Source: Sinorhizobium mexicanum (GTDB lineage: Bacteria; Pseudomonadota; Alphaproteobacteria; Rhizobiales; Rhizobiaceae). From it: DNA of 64,000 nucleotides. The DNA lies in assembly GCF_013488225.1 (NCBI RefSeq), contig NZ_CP041238.1, positions 769,501 to 833,500 on the forward strand, given 5' to 3'. Below are positions 17,739 through 26,892 of the stretch, in pieces. The translations under genes and the position numbers were made by a program. Position 1 is the stretch's first letter, and the number at the start of each line of letters is the position of its first letter. The notes beneath the pieces are model-generated. The model saw only the letters and a list, made by a program, of their open reading frames with translations. It was not told where the DNA came from and did not search any database.

Positions 17739-17976
17739 ACGGACTGCCGGCCAAGATGAGTTTTGCGCCGCCGCTTGCATCGGCTTTGCCAGCTCCGCTT
17801 TCGCAAGGAGCCGTTGCGCATCGAGAATGTTGGGTCCTGTCGCTGTCTCGGGCGGTCGGGACCGAGGGAGACATTGTAAACGTGTCAGGCTCTTTGCATT
17901 TCCGGGCCGTGGGGCAGCGTGCGAGGGACGGACGGAACAGGCCGACGTCCGCCACGCGACCATGGGAGGCGCGCCA

Positions 17977-18630
17977 ATGAGCGCGCAGCTTGCCCGGTAC
18001 CTCAAGGATTTCAGCGCACCGAAGATCGAGTTGTCGAGGATGCCGCCGAAATATTTCCCGGACATCGACGCCGACTTTCCGGCCGTGGATCGTCCCGGTG
18101 CGAGGCCCCCCATGCCGGAGATTGATGTCGATGCCGAGCGGCTCGATGCCTTCGCCCTGGGTCGCGCCGAGGCCAGTGCCGAACTCGTCTTCGAGCATGA
18201 AAGAGAGATTGCCGAACTCAAGGCGCGCCACGCCGAGGAAATGGAAGCGTTGACGCTGCGCCTCGAAGAGGAAGTTGCAGGCAGACTGGCAAGCAAGATC
18301 ACGGAAATGACCGAGCGGCTTGCCCTCGGCCTTGGTGACCAGACGGCGCGCGTGCTTGCGCCGGTCATGGAGGAGGCGCTGCTGAAGCGCGCCATCGAAG
18401 ATCTGGCGCATATGGTCCGACAGGGGCTCGCTGCAGGCGAGGGTTGCGTGATCACGGTCAAGGGGCCGCTCACTCTTTTTGAGGCGCTGAAGCGGCACAT
18501 GCCGGATGACGCGGCGCTTTTCCGCCATATCGAAACCAACGACATCGATCTCGCGGTCGAAATGGGTGACGCCGTGCTGGTGACCAGAATGGCCGCCTGG
18601 TCCGATACCGTCCGGAAAGTTCTGGCATGA
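17977..18630 (+). CDS. Coiled-coil protein encoded upstream of motB
   Basis: A 217-residue soluble acidic protein. Residues about 60-125 form a strong coiled coil (AELVFEHEREIAELKARHAE, then further heptads); a more globular end carries VITVKGPLTLFEALKRHMPD. The layout recalls FliH-like export regulators (N-terminal coiled coil, C-terminal globular domain), and no other fliH candidate is visible in this window; that is an inference. Start ATG 17977 is preceded by GGGAGG. The stop overlaps the motB start by four bases. Confidence 0.8.
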   Translation: MSAQLARYLKDFSAPKIELSRMPPKYFPDIDADFPAVDRPGARPPMPEIDVDAERLDAFALGRAEASAELVFEHEREIAELKARHAEEMEALTLRLEEEVAGRLASKITEMTERLALGLGDQTARVLAPVMEEALLKRAIEDLAHMVRQGLAAGEGCVITVKGPLTLFEALKRHMPDDAALFRHIETNDIDLAVEMGDAVLVTRMAAWSDTVRKVLA

Positions 18631-19835
18631 GTGACGAAAGCCATCATAACGGCAAGAACGAAATCATCATCGTCAAGCGTTCGTCGGACGGCCACGGCGA
18701 TCATCACGGCGGTTCGTGGAAGATCGCCTATGCCGACTTCATGACGGCGATGATGGCTTTCTTTCTGGTGATGTGGCTGATCAACGCCGCCAACGAAGAG
18801 ACGAAGGCGGCCATCGCATCCTACTTCAACCCGGTGCAGCTTACCGACCAGAAGCCCTCGGAGAAGGGGCTCAAGGATCCGGCCAAGGACGCCCAGGGTG
18901 AGCAGACGCAGCAGCGGTCGAAGACTGACGGCGAACAATCGAAGTCCGGCGGCACCGCCAAGAAGGGCGATCAGCTGACGGCAACCTCCGGCGAGGAAAC
19001 CAAGTATTCCGATGCCGATTTCTTCGAGAACCCCTATTCGGTGCTTTCCGAGATCGCCAAGGAAGTCGGCCAGCAGGCGAATATCAGCGTCAAGGGCGAT
19101 GGCGGCGCGGCGCAGTCGGGTCCGGCGACGGGTGCCGAGGGCGGTGAAGCCTACCGCGATCCTTTCGATCCGGATTTCTGGACCAAGCAGGTCGAGATCA
19201 AGGAGGCCGGCAATGCTGCGACAAGCGACGTAGCAGCCGCGACGAACCCCGGGCAGCTCGGAACTGCCGAGCAAAAGCCGGCGGCCGACGGCCAGATGCC
19301 GGCCAAGATCGAAAACCAAGCGGGCGCGAGCGCGGACGCATCCAAGCCTGAACTCGACGGAAAAGATCAGCAGAAAGAGGCAGAGGCGCTTAAAGCCGAA
19401 ATCAAGAAGGAACTCGGCGAAAATGTCGGGCGGCTCATTGAGGGGCTCATGGTGACCCCTGCAGAGGGCGGCCTTCTGGTGACCATCAGCGAGCAGACGG
19501 ACGCGCCGATGTTCGCGGTCGGCTCCGCCGTGCCGCAGAAGGAACTCGTGCTCGCCATGGAAAAGATCGGCCGGCTGCTCGCAGCGCGCAAAGGTGCCGT
19601 GGCAATTCGCGGCCACACGGATGGCCGCCCGTTCAAGGACGGAACCTACGACAACTGGCGACTCTCGGCGGCGCGCGCGCAGAGCGCCTATTACATGCTC
19701 GTTCGTGGCGGGCTGACGGAAGACCGTGTGAGCCAGATCAGTGGCTTTGCGGATCGGCGCCTTCAGGTCCCGGGCGATCCCTACGCGCCCGGCAACCGGC
19801 GCATCGAAATCCTGTTGCAGTCGGGACAGGGCTGA
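18627..19835 (+). CDS. motB: Flagellar motor stator protein MotB
   Basis: A 402-residue stator subunit. One membrane helix (about 36-56) follows GGSWKIAYADFMTAMMAF, with the proton-carrying aspartate at residue 37. A long low-complexity periplasmic linker (about 70-265) is followed by the OmpA/peptidoglycan-binding domain (RGHTDGRPF, NWRLSAARAQSAYYML, PGNRRIEIL). The linker is longer than in enteric MotB, as expected in rhizobia where MotC also acts. It overlaps the upstream gene by ATGA; motC starts four bases after its stop. Confidence 0.95.
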   Translation: MSDESHHNGKNEIIIVKRSSDGHGDHHGGSWKIAYADFMTAMMAFFLVMWLINAANEETKAAIASYFNPVQLTDQKPSEKGLKDPAKDAQGEQTQQRSKTDGEQSKSGGTAKKGDQLTATSGEETKYSDADFFENPYSVLSEIAKEVGQQANISVKGDGGAAQSGPATGAEGGEAYRDPFDPDFWTKQVEIKEAGNAATSDVAAATNPGQLGTAEQKPAADGQMPAKIENQAGASADASKPELDGKDQQKEAEALKAEIKKELGENVGRLIEGLMVTPAEGGLLVTISEQTDAPMFAVGSAVPQKELVLAMEKIGRLLAARKGAVAIRGHTDGRPFKDGTYDNWRLSAARAQSAYYMLVRGGLTEDRVSQISGFADRRLQVPGDPYAPGNRRIEILLQSGQG

Positions 19836-19839
19836 TCGG

Positions 19840-21144
19840 ATGCTGAAGCGGCTGCACGCCATTCTCCTGATGTCGGTTCTGGCCCTCCCGCTTGTCGTCG
19901 GGCTTGCCCGGGCGGGCGAGGCGGAAGAGCTCGCGCCCTTCAAGATGATAAGGTCGCTGCAATTCGTTCAGGATTCGGTCGTGCTCGGCGATCATTCCGC
20001 GATCGAGATGCAGCGCTTCATGCTGGCGGCGATCGACAAGCGGCTGAGGGCCGTAGAGCAATCGGCCTTCCGCGATCCGCGCAACGTCGATGCGGCGCTG
20101 GTCTATGTCATGAGCGGCGGCAACCCCGACACGCTCGACTATCTGGCCGATCGCGACATCGAGGGAAATTTCGATAGCAGGGTAACGGAGGCGCTGCGAC
20201 AGTATCTGGGGGGCAAGGGCGCGCTGATCGTCGAAGCCCTTTCCAGGGCCGTGCCGGAATACAAGAACGCCCGCATCGGCCCCTATCTTTTCCTGATCCT
20301 CGGCAACGCGACCTCGCAGCAGGACCCCCTGGCTGCGATGAAATATTACGATTGGGCCCGTCTGGCTGCGCCGGGCACGATCATCGAGGAGGCGGCGCTG
20401 CGGCGCTCCGTCTTTCTGGCCGCAAAGGCGAACGAACCGGATAAGGGGTTTCGCTACGCCTTGAGCTATGCGCGGCGCTACCTGACGTCGCCTTATGCAA
20501 GCCAGTTCGCGGACGTGTTCGTCGAACTCGCGGTTGCGCATTTCGATGAAGCGGCCGAGCAGAGGGTTTCCGAAGTCCTGGCTTTCATGGATCAACCGCG
20601 CCAGCGCGAGGTCTATCTTCGTGTTGCCCGGCGTGCGGCGATCGGCGGCAACGAGACCCTCGCGCGGCTTGCCTCGGAACGGGCCGAAGGCCTCGCTGAC
20701 GGCAGCACTTCGCAGTCGCAGGTACTGGCGAGCTTTTATGAGGGGCTCGCCGCGGTGCCCTCTGCGGACGTGTTCGCGGCCGCCGAAACCATCAGTGCAA
20801 TTCCCGACGAAAAACTGTCCCCGCGCGATCGGGCGCTCCGCGATGCGGCCAAGGCGATTGCGGACGCTGTTGTGCAACTACCGCAGGATGAAAGCTCCAC
20901 GCAAGCATCAGCGCCTACACCGGACGGAATCGCCGCAGAAGAGGGCCAGGCCGTATCCGAGGAGACAGGAAGCGGGATGAGCCCATTCGGCGGGACGGTT
21001 GAGGCATCGGGCGGGTCGCGCGACGGTGACAAGACCGGTGCCGGAGCGGCCCCGCCTGCGGACCCTGCACTTGACGGGTTCCTCACCAGCGGTCGCTCGA
21101 AGATCGCCGAGATCGATGCGCTCCTGAAGGACGAAGGACTATGA
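19840..21144 (+). CDS. motC: Periplasmic motility protein MotC
   Basis: A 434-residue exported protein specific to rhizobia. The signal peptide MLKRLHAILLMSVLALPLVV ends near residue 25 (ARAGE). The mature part is helical, with TPR-like spacing between about 60 and 320, then a flexible Ser/Gly-rich tail. In S. meliloti MotC binds the periplasmic part of MotB, is stabilised by MotE and is needed for rotation. The start at 19840 is chosen because it begins the signal peptide. It overlaps fliK by ATGA. Confidence 0.92.
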   Translation: MLKRLHAILLMSVLALPLVVGLARAGEAEELAPFKMIRSLQFVQDSVVLGDHSAIEMQRFMLAAIDKRLRAVEQSAFRDPRNVDAALVYVMSGGNPDTLDYLADRDIEGNFDSRVTEALRQYLGGKGALIVEALSRAVPEYKNARIGPYLFLILGNATSQQDPLAAMKYYDWARLAAPGTIIEEAALRRSVFLAAKANEPDKGFRYALSYARRYLTSPYASQFADVFVELAVAHFDEAAEQRVSEVLAFMDQPRQREVYLRVARRAAIGGNETLARLASERAEGLADGSTSQSQVLASFYEGLAAVPSADVFAAAETISAIPDEKLSPRDRALRDAAKAIADAVVQLPQDESSTQASAPTPDGIAAEEGQAVSEETGSGMSPFGGTVEASGGSRDGDKTGAGAAPPADPALDGFLTSGRSKIAEIDALLKDEGL

Positions 21145-22649
21145 GACCTCTTGAAGAGAGTTTGCGCGGCCCGACTCCGGCGCCGACAGGCAAGGCGGCG
21201 TCCAGGCACGGCGCAAGGGAAGAGATCGGGCAAGCGCCCGGCGGCTTCGAAGACGCGATTGCCGACGCCGGCCGCCAGAAAGCACCGGGGCGGGGCCCGG
21301 CCACTGGCGATGCCAAACAGCAAACGGACAATCGATCCGCGAACGGCTCGCAGGATCCGACCGACAACGCCACGGCAGCCGACGGTCGCAAAATACGGGC
21401 CTCGATCGGACGCAACGGACTGGAAGGCAGCTGGGACGCGGAAACATTGCACGACCTCGGCAATGGCGGTGCGGAAGATAAGAACGCAGCCGCCAATCGA
21501 TCGACATCGGATGCGCGTTCCGTCCGCGAGCAGGCGATGAAGCGTCTCCAGCGCATGGGCCTCGCGAACAAGGAACGTACGCTCTCGGGCAGAGATCCTG
21601 GCGGCGAGCCAGACATGAATGCGCTGGTGCAGAAGATGGCTGCCCTCGCGCGCGGGCAGGCAAGGGCAGGCGCCGCGGCAACGGCCGAACCGCCGGCGGG
21701 CGCCGAGCAAGAGGATGCTTTCGGCACGGCCGAGCCGGCAAAGGGGACCGTCGACGATCTGCTTACGATGCTCGGCGCGGCGGCCGTGATAACCGCGGCC
21801 CTGCAGCAGCCGGAAAGCGAGGGCCGCTTGTCGGGCGATCGCACCGTGCCGGGTAACGCGGCCCGAATCAAAGCCGGCGAAGGTTTGGCCGACTTGACGC
21901 CAGACGACGGTTTGCACGGCGAGAGCGACGTGTCCGATTCTGATCAACTGTTCCGCTTTGCCCGTGCAGACGGTAAGGGCCAGGCCGTGTCGATGGCCAT
22001 TTCGAGAGATGGGGAGAAGGCTGTCGTCGATAATGCCAAGCCGGCCACCACGGCCAAGGCGGAAAACGTCACTGTTCTGGAAGCGCGCCGTTATCTCGGC
22101 TTGGCCATGAACCCCAACGCCACGTCGGTGACCGGCGCGATTGCGGGGGACAGTGGATGGGCGCAGTTGATGCAATCGAGCACAGCTTTGGCGCAAGCCG
22201 ACGCCTCGAGCCAAGTGGGCAAGACGCTCAACACGCTCAAGATCCAGATGCATCCGATCGAGCTCGGCGTGGTGACGGCGACCTTGCGGTTGAAGGATGA
22301 CGAATTGCAAGTCGACCTGAAGGTGGAGTCCGGCGAGGCGTTCCGCCAGTTGCGTGACGACCAGGGCGAGATGGTGAAAGCCTTGCGCGCCCAAGGCTTC
22401 GCGGTCGACCAGGTGAACATCGTGTTCAATGCCGGCGGCGACGCTTCATCCGGCGGCAATGCGCAGCAACAGGCGCAAACAGCCCACGGCCAGCAGGGGC
22501 GCGAACACGCCGGCGAGGGGAGCGGACAGGAGCGCCAGAGACAGGATGGCGCGCAAGCGGCGGCAGCAGAAAGGCGGACGGGCAATGATGGACTGGGTGA
22601 TGCGCCGGCTGACGCTGAGCGCACTCGTGCTGGCTACGTCTACATGTAG
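21141..22649 (+). CDS. fliK: Flagellar hook-length control protein FliK (formerly MotD)
   Basis: A 502-residue secreted molecular ruler. Residues 1-330 are low-complexity and rich in A, G, D and R. The conserved C-terminal Flg_hook domain is at about 365-435: LKIQMHPIELGVVTATLRLK, then LKVESGEAFRQLRDDQGEMV and VDQVNIVF. A glutamine-rich tail follows. In S. meliloti the gene was first called motD and later reassigned as fliK. Its last 65 bases overlap the lytic transglycosylase gene in another frame. Confidence 0.92.
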   Translation: MRPLEESLRGPTPAPTGKAASRHGAREEIGQAPGGFEDAIADAGRQKAPGRGPATGDAKQQTDNRSANGSQDPTDNATAADGRKIRASIGRNGLEGSWDAETLHDLGNGGAEDKNAAANRSTSDARSVREQAMKRLQRMGLANKERTLSGRDPGGEPDMNALVQKMAALARGQARAGAAATAEPPAGAEQEDAFGTAEPAKGTVDDLLTMLGAAAVITAALQQPESEGRLSGDRTVPGNAARIKAGEGLADLTPDDGLHGESDVSDSDQLFRFARADGKGQAVSMAISRDGEKAVVDNAKPATTAKAENVTVLEARRYLGLAMNPNATSVTGAIAGDSGWAQLMQSSTALAQADASSQVGKTLNTLKIQMHPIELGVVTATLRLKDDELQVDLKVESGEAFRQLRDDQGEMVKALRAQGFAVDQVNIVFNAGGDASSGGNAQQQAQTAHGQQGREHAGEGSGQERQRQDGAQAAAAERRTGNDGLGDAPADAERTRAGYVYM

Positions 22650-23151
22650 CGCCTGGGCAAGCGCCGGCATCTGCGAGCGCGAGATCCTTTCTGCCGCTTC
22701 AAAATACGGCATTCCGACGGGTATTCTCTATTCCGTGGGCCTGACCGAGACCGGCCGCAAAGGATCCCTCCAGCCTTACGCGATGAACATCGAAGGCAAG
22801 GCTTATTTCGGCACCAGTGTTGAGGACGTCTTGGCACGCTTCGGCACGGCGCGGGCGCAAGGGGCGAAGCTCATCGATCTCGGCTGCATGCAGATCAACT
22901 ATTACTTCCACGGCGAGAATTTCCGTTCGCCGGAGGAAATGCTTGATCCGCGCAAGAATGTCGAATATGCCGCGCGCTTCCTGTCCAATCTGCGCGCCAG
23001 GCACGAGAGTTGGACGATGGCCGTCGCGCGTTATCATGCCGGTCCGAACAACGATCCGGCACAGAAAAAATACGTCTGCCGGGTGATCGCGAATCTCGTC
23101 GCGACAGGCTACGGCAAGTGGACGCCGAACGCCACGCAGTTCTGTCAATAA
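22585..23151 (+). CDS. Exported lytic transglycosylase of the flagellar operon
   Basis: A 188-residue periplasmic enzyme predicted to cut peptidoglycan. A signal peptide (about residues 6-26, LTLSALVLATSTCSAWASAG) leads into a goose-lysozyme-like/Slt fold. Visible motifs are GLTETGRKG with the likely catalytic Glu, IDLGCMQINYYFHG, and MAVARYHAGPN. The start is one of two adjacent ATGs at 22585/22588 with AGGCGG upstream, inside the fliK 3' end. Because the cluster's FlgJ-like protein (33128-33679) lacks a muramidase domain, this enzyme probably opens the wall for the rod; that link is inferred. Confidence 0.88.
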   Translation: MMDWVMRRLTLSALVLATSTCSAWASAGICEREILSAASKYGIPTGILYSVGLTETGRKGSLQPYAMNIEGKAYFGTSVEDVLARFGTARAQGAKLIDLGCMQINYYFHGENFRSPEEMLDPRKNVEYAARFLSNLRARHESWTMAVARYHAGPNNDPAQKKYVCRVIANLVATGYGKWTPNATQFCQ

Positions 23152-23422
23152 TCAACCTAAGATTGCTCTGGCGGGGCCGCGGCCGCATTATGGCGACAAT
23201 GCGGACGGATTGTGATGGCAAGCGGATTTGTTGCAGTTCGTTAACTTTTCCACACGATTTTAGTGTCATGATTAACAAACGCCTACTAGATATAGATCAA
23301 ATCGGCACGTAGTCCTTAATCAACTATTAAAAGCTCCCATTAACTTCCTCTAGTTGTTCGTGAATCCCTCGATTCGTACCTCTTTATCAACGAGGCACCC
23401 ATATTGATTCGGAGGCGGACGA
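23152..23422 (+). promoter_or_regulatory. rem promoter region
   Basis: 271 bp, AT-rich compared with its surroundings, with several TTAAC/GTTAA motifs between about 23235 and 23345. rem is expected to be controlled by VisNR and by Rem itself in Sinorhizobium; I cannot assign exact sites. Confidence 0.45.
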
Positions 23423-24094
23423 ATGATCGTGGTGGTTGATGATAGAGAGCTCGTAAAGGATGGCTACACGTCCTTGTTCGGGCGCGAAGGTATTCCCTCG
23501 ACGGGCTTTGATCCGAGGGAATTCGGCGAGTGGGTAAACACGGCTGCGGACTCGGATATCGATGCGGTCGAGGCGTTCCTGATCGGGCAGGGCGATAGCG
23601 CATTCAGCCTGCCGCGCGCGATCCGTGACCGCTCGATGGCGCCGGTCATCGCGATGAGCGACACACCTTCGCTGGAAAACACCCTGGCGCTATTCGACTG
23701 CGGGGTCGACGACGTCGTGCGCAAGCCGGTTCACCCGCGGGAGATACTCGCTCGGGTTGCCGCGATCCGCCGGCGCCTCAAGGCAATCACCAACTATACC
23801 GATATCGGACCGATCCGCGTTTTCGCCGACGGCCGCGATCCGGAAATCAATGGCGAGGTCTTCGCCCTGCCGCGGCGCGAGCGGCGCATTCTCGAGTACT
23901 TGGTCGGCAACCGCGGCCGCCGCGTATCGAAGTCCCAGATCTTCAACGCGATCTACGGCATCTTCGACGAGGACGTCGAGGAGAACGTGGTCGAAAGCCA
24001 CATCAGCAAGCTGCGCAAGAAACTGCGCAAGAAGCTTGGTTTCGACCCGATCGATTCCAAGCGTTTCCTTGGCTACTGCATCGACTGGAATTGA
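23423..24094 (+). CDS. rem: Orphan OmpR-type flagellar transcription activator Rem
   Basis: A 223-residue response-regulator-like protein: receiver-like domain (1-120) and a C-terminal winged-helix DNA-binding domain (about 125-223, with [20 protein letters not shown] and [20 protein letters not shown]). The usual phospho-accepting Asp is missing; the corresponding stretch reads [12 protein letters not shown]. The lysine of [10 protein letters not shown] is kept. In S. meliloti Rem is made during exponential growth under VisNR control and activates flagellar genes without a known kinase. It has a 271-bp upstream region and a GGAGG ribosome-binding site. Confidence 0.95.
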   Translation: MIVVVDDRELVKDGYTSLFGREGIPSTGFDPREFGEWVNTAADSDIDAVEAFLIGQGDSAFSLPRAIRDRSMAPVIAMSDTPSLENTLALFDCGVDDVVRKPVHPREILARVAAIRRRLKAITNYTDIGPIRVFADGRDPEINGEVFALPRRERRILEYLVGNRGRRVSKSQIFNAIYGIFDEDVEENVVESHISKLRKKLRKKLGFDPIDSKRFLGYCIDWN

Positions 24095-24182
24095 GTGCCC
24101 GGCGGCGATCCGGGCGCCTCAAGACAGGTTCACGCAAGGCCCGGCTCCTAGTGTCGCCGCAACGAGGAATTGAGGATCCGAT

Positions 24183-25409
24183 ATGAGTCTCTACGGTACC
24201 ATGAGAACCGGCGTTTCAGGCATGAACGCCCAATCGAACCGGCTCAGCACGGTCGCTGATAATATCGCGAACGCCAATACGACCGGCTACAAGCGCGCAT
24301 CGACGGAATTCTCATCGATGATCCTGCCGTCGAGCAATGGTGCCTACAACTCTGGCGGCGTGGAAACGCAGGTCCGCTACAGCATCTCCGAGCAGGGAGC
24401 ACCGGTCTATACGACGTCCGGCAGCGATCTCGCCATCGATGGCGGCGGCTTCTTCATTGTTCAGGCTGCCAATGGTCAGGAATACCTGACACGTGCCGGC
24501 GCCTTCGTACAGGACAAGGAAGGCAATCTCGTCAACGGCGGCTTTACGCTGATGGGTTACGAATACCAGGCCGGTGTCGATCCGACGGTTGTCGTCAATG
24601 GCTTCGACGGTTTGACCAAGGTGAACCTCAGCTCCGAAGGCCTGATCGCCAAAGGCTCGACCAAGGGCGACATGGGCGGCAATCTTCCATCGGGAGCTGC
24701 CGTAGGCGATGCGCATCCCACGTCGCTTGTTGTGTACGATAGTCAGGGCAACACCCGCATCCTCGACTTCATCTACACCAAAACCGCAGCAAACAACTGG
24801 TCGCTCGAAATCCGCGATCGCGCCACCTATACGGCCGGTCCGCCCGCCACCGGCGTGCTCGGCACCGCGGCCCTGACCTTTGATGCAAGTGGTGCGCTGA
24901 CGACTTCTCCGGCAACGGTCACGACCACGGCAATGACGGGCCTACCCGGGACCGGCGCAAATCTCGCCGCGCTCACAATCGACCTGACCAAAACCACGCA
25001 GCTCGGTTACGACTTCAACTCCGACGGTGGTCACATTGACGGCAACAAGCCGAGCAAGGTCGCCGGCTTCCAGATCGATGCCGATGGCATTGTCTACGTC
25101 AAATACGAGAACGGCGACCTCGACCCCCGCTATCGCATCGCGCTCGCCAATGTGCAGAGCCCGGACAAGCTGCTGCCGGAGTCCGGCAACGTCTACTCGC
25201 AGGGCGTTGATTCCGGCGTCATCGTCACCGGCTTCGCTGGCGGCGGCAACTTCGGCAACATTCTTTCCGGCGCGCTCGAAAGCTCGAACGTCGATATCGC
25301 CGAAGAATTGACGGCGATGATCGAATCCCAGCGCAACTACACGGCCAACTCCAAGGTCTTCCAGACCGGCTCTGAATTGCTCGACGTACTGGTCAACCTG
25401 AAACGGTAA
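24183..25409 (+). CDS. flgE: Flagellar hook protein FlgE
   Basis: A 408-residue axial protein building the hook. The N-terminus has the rod/hook signature (MSLYGTMRTGVSGMNAQSNR, then [13 protein letters not shown]). A long central region is followed by the C-terminal ESSNVDIAEELTAMIESQRN. Length is typical for alphaproteobacteria. It opens a long operon flgEKL-flaF-flbT-flgD-fliQ just after rem. Confidence 0.95.
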   Translation: MSLYGTMRTGVSGMNAQSNRLSTVADNIANANTTGYKRASTEFSSMILPSSNGAYNSGGVETQVRYSISEQGAPVYTTSGSDLAIDGGGFFIVQAANGQEYLTRAGAFVQDKEGNLVNGGFTLMGYEYQAGVDPTVVVNGFDGLTKVNLSSEGLIAKGSTKGDMGGNLPSGAAVGDAHPTSLVVYDSQGNTRILDFIYTKTAANNWSLEIRDRATYTAGPPATGVLGTAALTFDASGALTTSPATVTTTAMTGLPGTGANLAALTIDLTKTTQLGYDFNSDGGHIDGNKPSKVAGFQIDADGIVYVKYENGDLDPRYRIALANVQSPDKLLPESGNVYSQGVDSGVIVTGFAGGGNFGNILSGALESSNVDIAEELTAMIESQRNYTANSKVFQTGSELLDVLVNLKR

Positions 25410-25432
25410 TCGAAAGAGAGACGGTCCGCGTT

Positions 25433-26890
25433 ATGTCGCTGTCCACCGCAATCACAATCGCGCAATCCGCTTTCAACACCACGGCGGCCCAAACGGCCAT
25501 CGTGTCGAAGAACATCGCGAATGCGGGCAACGCGGACTATTCGCGTCGGATGGCGCTGCTGGGCACGACGCCATACGGAGCGCAGGTCGTCTCGATCTAT
25601 CGGGCGCAGAACGAGGCGCTGCTCAAGCAGAGTATCGCCAGCATCGGGCAGGCTTCGGGCCAGGGCCGCCTCCTCTCGGGTCTGGAGCTTCTGAAATCGT
25701 CGCTCGGCGGCAACGACTACGAAACGTCGCCGGCGAAATTCCTGGCGGCGTTCCGCGACAGCCTGCAGACATTCGCTTCGACGCCCGGAAACCCTTCGAT
25801 GGCCGCTTCAGCGGTATCGGATGCCGGCGATCTGGCCAACTCTATCAGCACGACCGCAAGGGCTGTTCAGAGCCTGCGCGCCGATGCCGACAAGGAGATC
25901 GCGATCGAGGTCGAGAAGCTGAACAGCCTGCTCGCCGATTTCGAAAAGGCGAACAATGCCGTCAAGTCGGCCACCGCCCAGGGGCTGGATGCTAGCGAAG
26001 CCCTCGACCAACGCGACAAGATCCTGAAGCAGGTGTCGGAGATCATCGGCATCTCGACGGTGACGAGGGCCAATAACGACACGGTGATCTACACGGCGGA
26101 TGGCACGGTACTCTTCGAGACCATGCCCCGAGCTGTCACCTTTGCCCCAAAAGCAGCCTATGACGCGACGATCACCGGCAACAAGATCTATGTCGACGGT
26201 GTGCCGGTTGCTGCGGGTTCCGGAGCCAACACGACGGCCGAAGGCAAGCTGGCGGGCTTGCTTCAATTGCGCGACGACGTGGCGCCTACGTTTCAGTCGC
26301 AGCTCGACGAAATCGCCCGCGGTCTGGTGACACTCTTCCAGGAGGGCAATCCGTCCGGCGTGCCGCCGATCCCCTATGCGCCAGGACTTTTCACCTGGGC
26401 AGGTGGTACGGTTCCGCCAGCGGGCACGTTCGTACCCGGCCTTGCAGCGACGCTTGCCGTCAATCCCTTGGCAAAAGCCAATCCGATGCTGCTGCGTGAC
26501 GGGGGTTTCAACGGTGTCGTGTCCAATCCGGGCGGAGCGGCAACACCCGACGCGGGCTACACCGCGCTGCTCGAAGGCTTTATCGACGCCATGGGTGAGG
26601 ACATGGCTTTCGACCCGGCAACGGGCCTCGACGGAAGCAGCTCGATCCTCGATTTCGCAACATCGTCGGTCGGTTGGCTGGAGCAACTGCGCAGCACCGC
26701 CTCGACCGCCAGCGACAACAAATTTGCGCTTCTCGCTCGCACGCAGGAAGCGCTGAGCAAGGAAACCGGCGTCAGCATCGACGAGGAATTGTCCCTGCTG
26801 CTCGACCTGGAGCAATCCTACAAAGCATCGGCCAAACTGGTCAGTACGGTGGACGCCATGATGGCGGCCCTTCTCGAAGCCGTGAGGTAA
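25433..26890 (+). CDS. flgK: Hook-filament junction protein FlgK (HAP1)
   Basis: A 485-residue protein linking hook to filament. The N-terminal helix (MSLSTAITIAQSAFNTTAAQ, IVSKNIANAGNADYSRR) and the C-terminal helix (LDLEQSYKASAKLVSTVDAM) are the conserved HAP1 ends that pack in the tube core. The middle is variable. Start ATG 25433 is 23 bases after flgE. Confidence 0.94.
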   Translation: MSLSTAITIAQSAFNTTAAQTAIVSKNIANAGNADYSRRMALLGTTPYGAQVVSIYRAQNEALLKQSIASIGQASGQGRLLSGLELLKSSLGGNDYETSPAKFLAAFRDSLQTFASTPGNPSMAASAVSDAGDLANSISTTARAVQSLRADADKEIAIEVEKLNSLLADFEKANNAVKSATAQGLDASEALDQRDKILKQVSEIIGISTVTRANNDTVIYTADGTVLFETMPRAVTFAPKAAYDATITGNKIYVDGVPVAAGSGANTTAEGKLAGLLQLRDDVAPTFQSQLDEIARGLVTLFQEGNPSGVPPIPYAPGLFTWAGGTVPPAGTFVPGLAATLAVNPLAKANPMLLRDGGFNGVVSNPGGAATPDAGYTALLEGFIDAMGEDMAFDPATGLDGSSSILDFATSSVGWLEQLRSTASTASDNKFALLARTQEALSKETGVSIDEELSLLLDLEQSYKASAKLVSTVDAMMAALLEAVR

Positions 26891-26892
26891 TT

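Larger units (their letters stand above)
17243..17976. other. 734-bp gene-free gap packed with palindromic repeats
   Basis: Between the third flagellin and the motB operon. It contains one family I repeat (17265-17359) and two family II repeats (17384-17487 and 17633-17738). The remaining sequence, 17488-17632 and 17739-17976, shows no convincing gene; the open frame reaching back to 17692 starts inside a repeat and its residues are not protein-like before 17977. The last part should carry the promoter of the motB operon. Confidence 0.8.

Noticed and set aside
17692..17976. Upstream extension of the coiled-coil protein gene before motB
   Set aside because: The extra residues begin inside a family II repeat and include low-complexity Arg/Cys/Ala sequence; a good ribosome-binding site favours 17977.
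17243..17976. Possible CRISPR-like array in the repeat-rich gap
   Set aside because: The repeats belong to two families, are palindromic, about 100 bp long and not evenly spaced, and no cas genes are seen.
17715..19943. 742-codon open frame antisense to motB and the upstream gene
   Set aside because: Covers two well-supported genes and part of a repeat; low-complexity, no start signal or recognizable domain.
20736..22394. 552-codon open frame antisense to motC/fliK
   Set aside because: Codon-bias shadow of fliK, whose C-terminal domain is clear on the plus strand.
24096..24113. GCCCGG / CCGGGC hairpin between rem and flgE
   Set aside because: Only a 6-bp stem without T-run; too weak to call a terminator.
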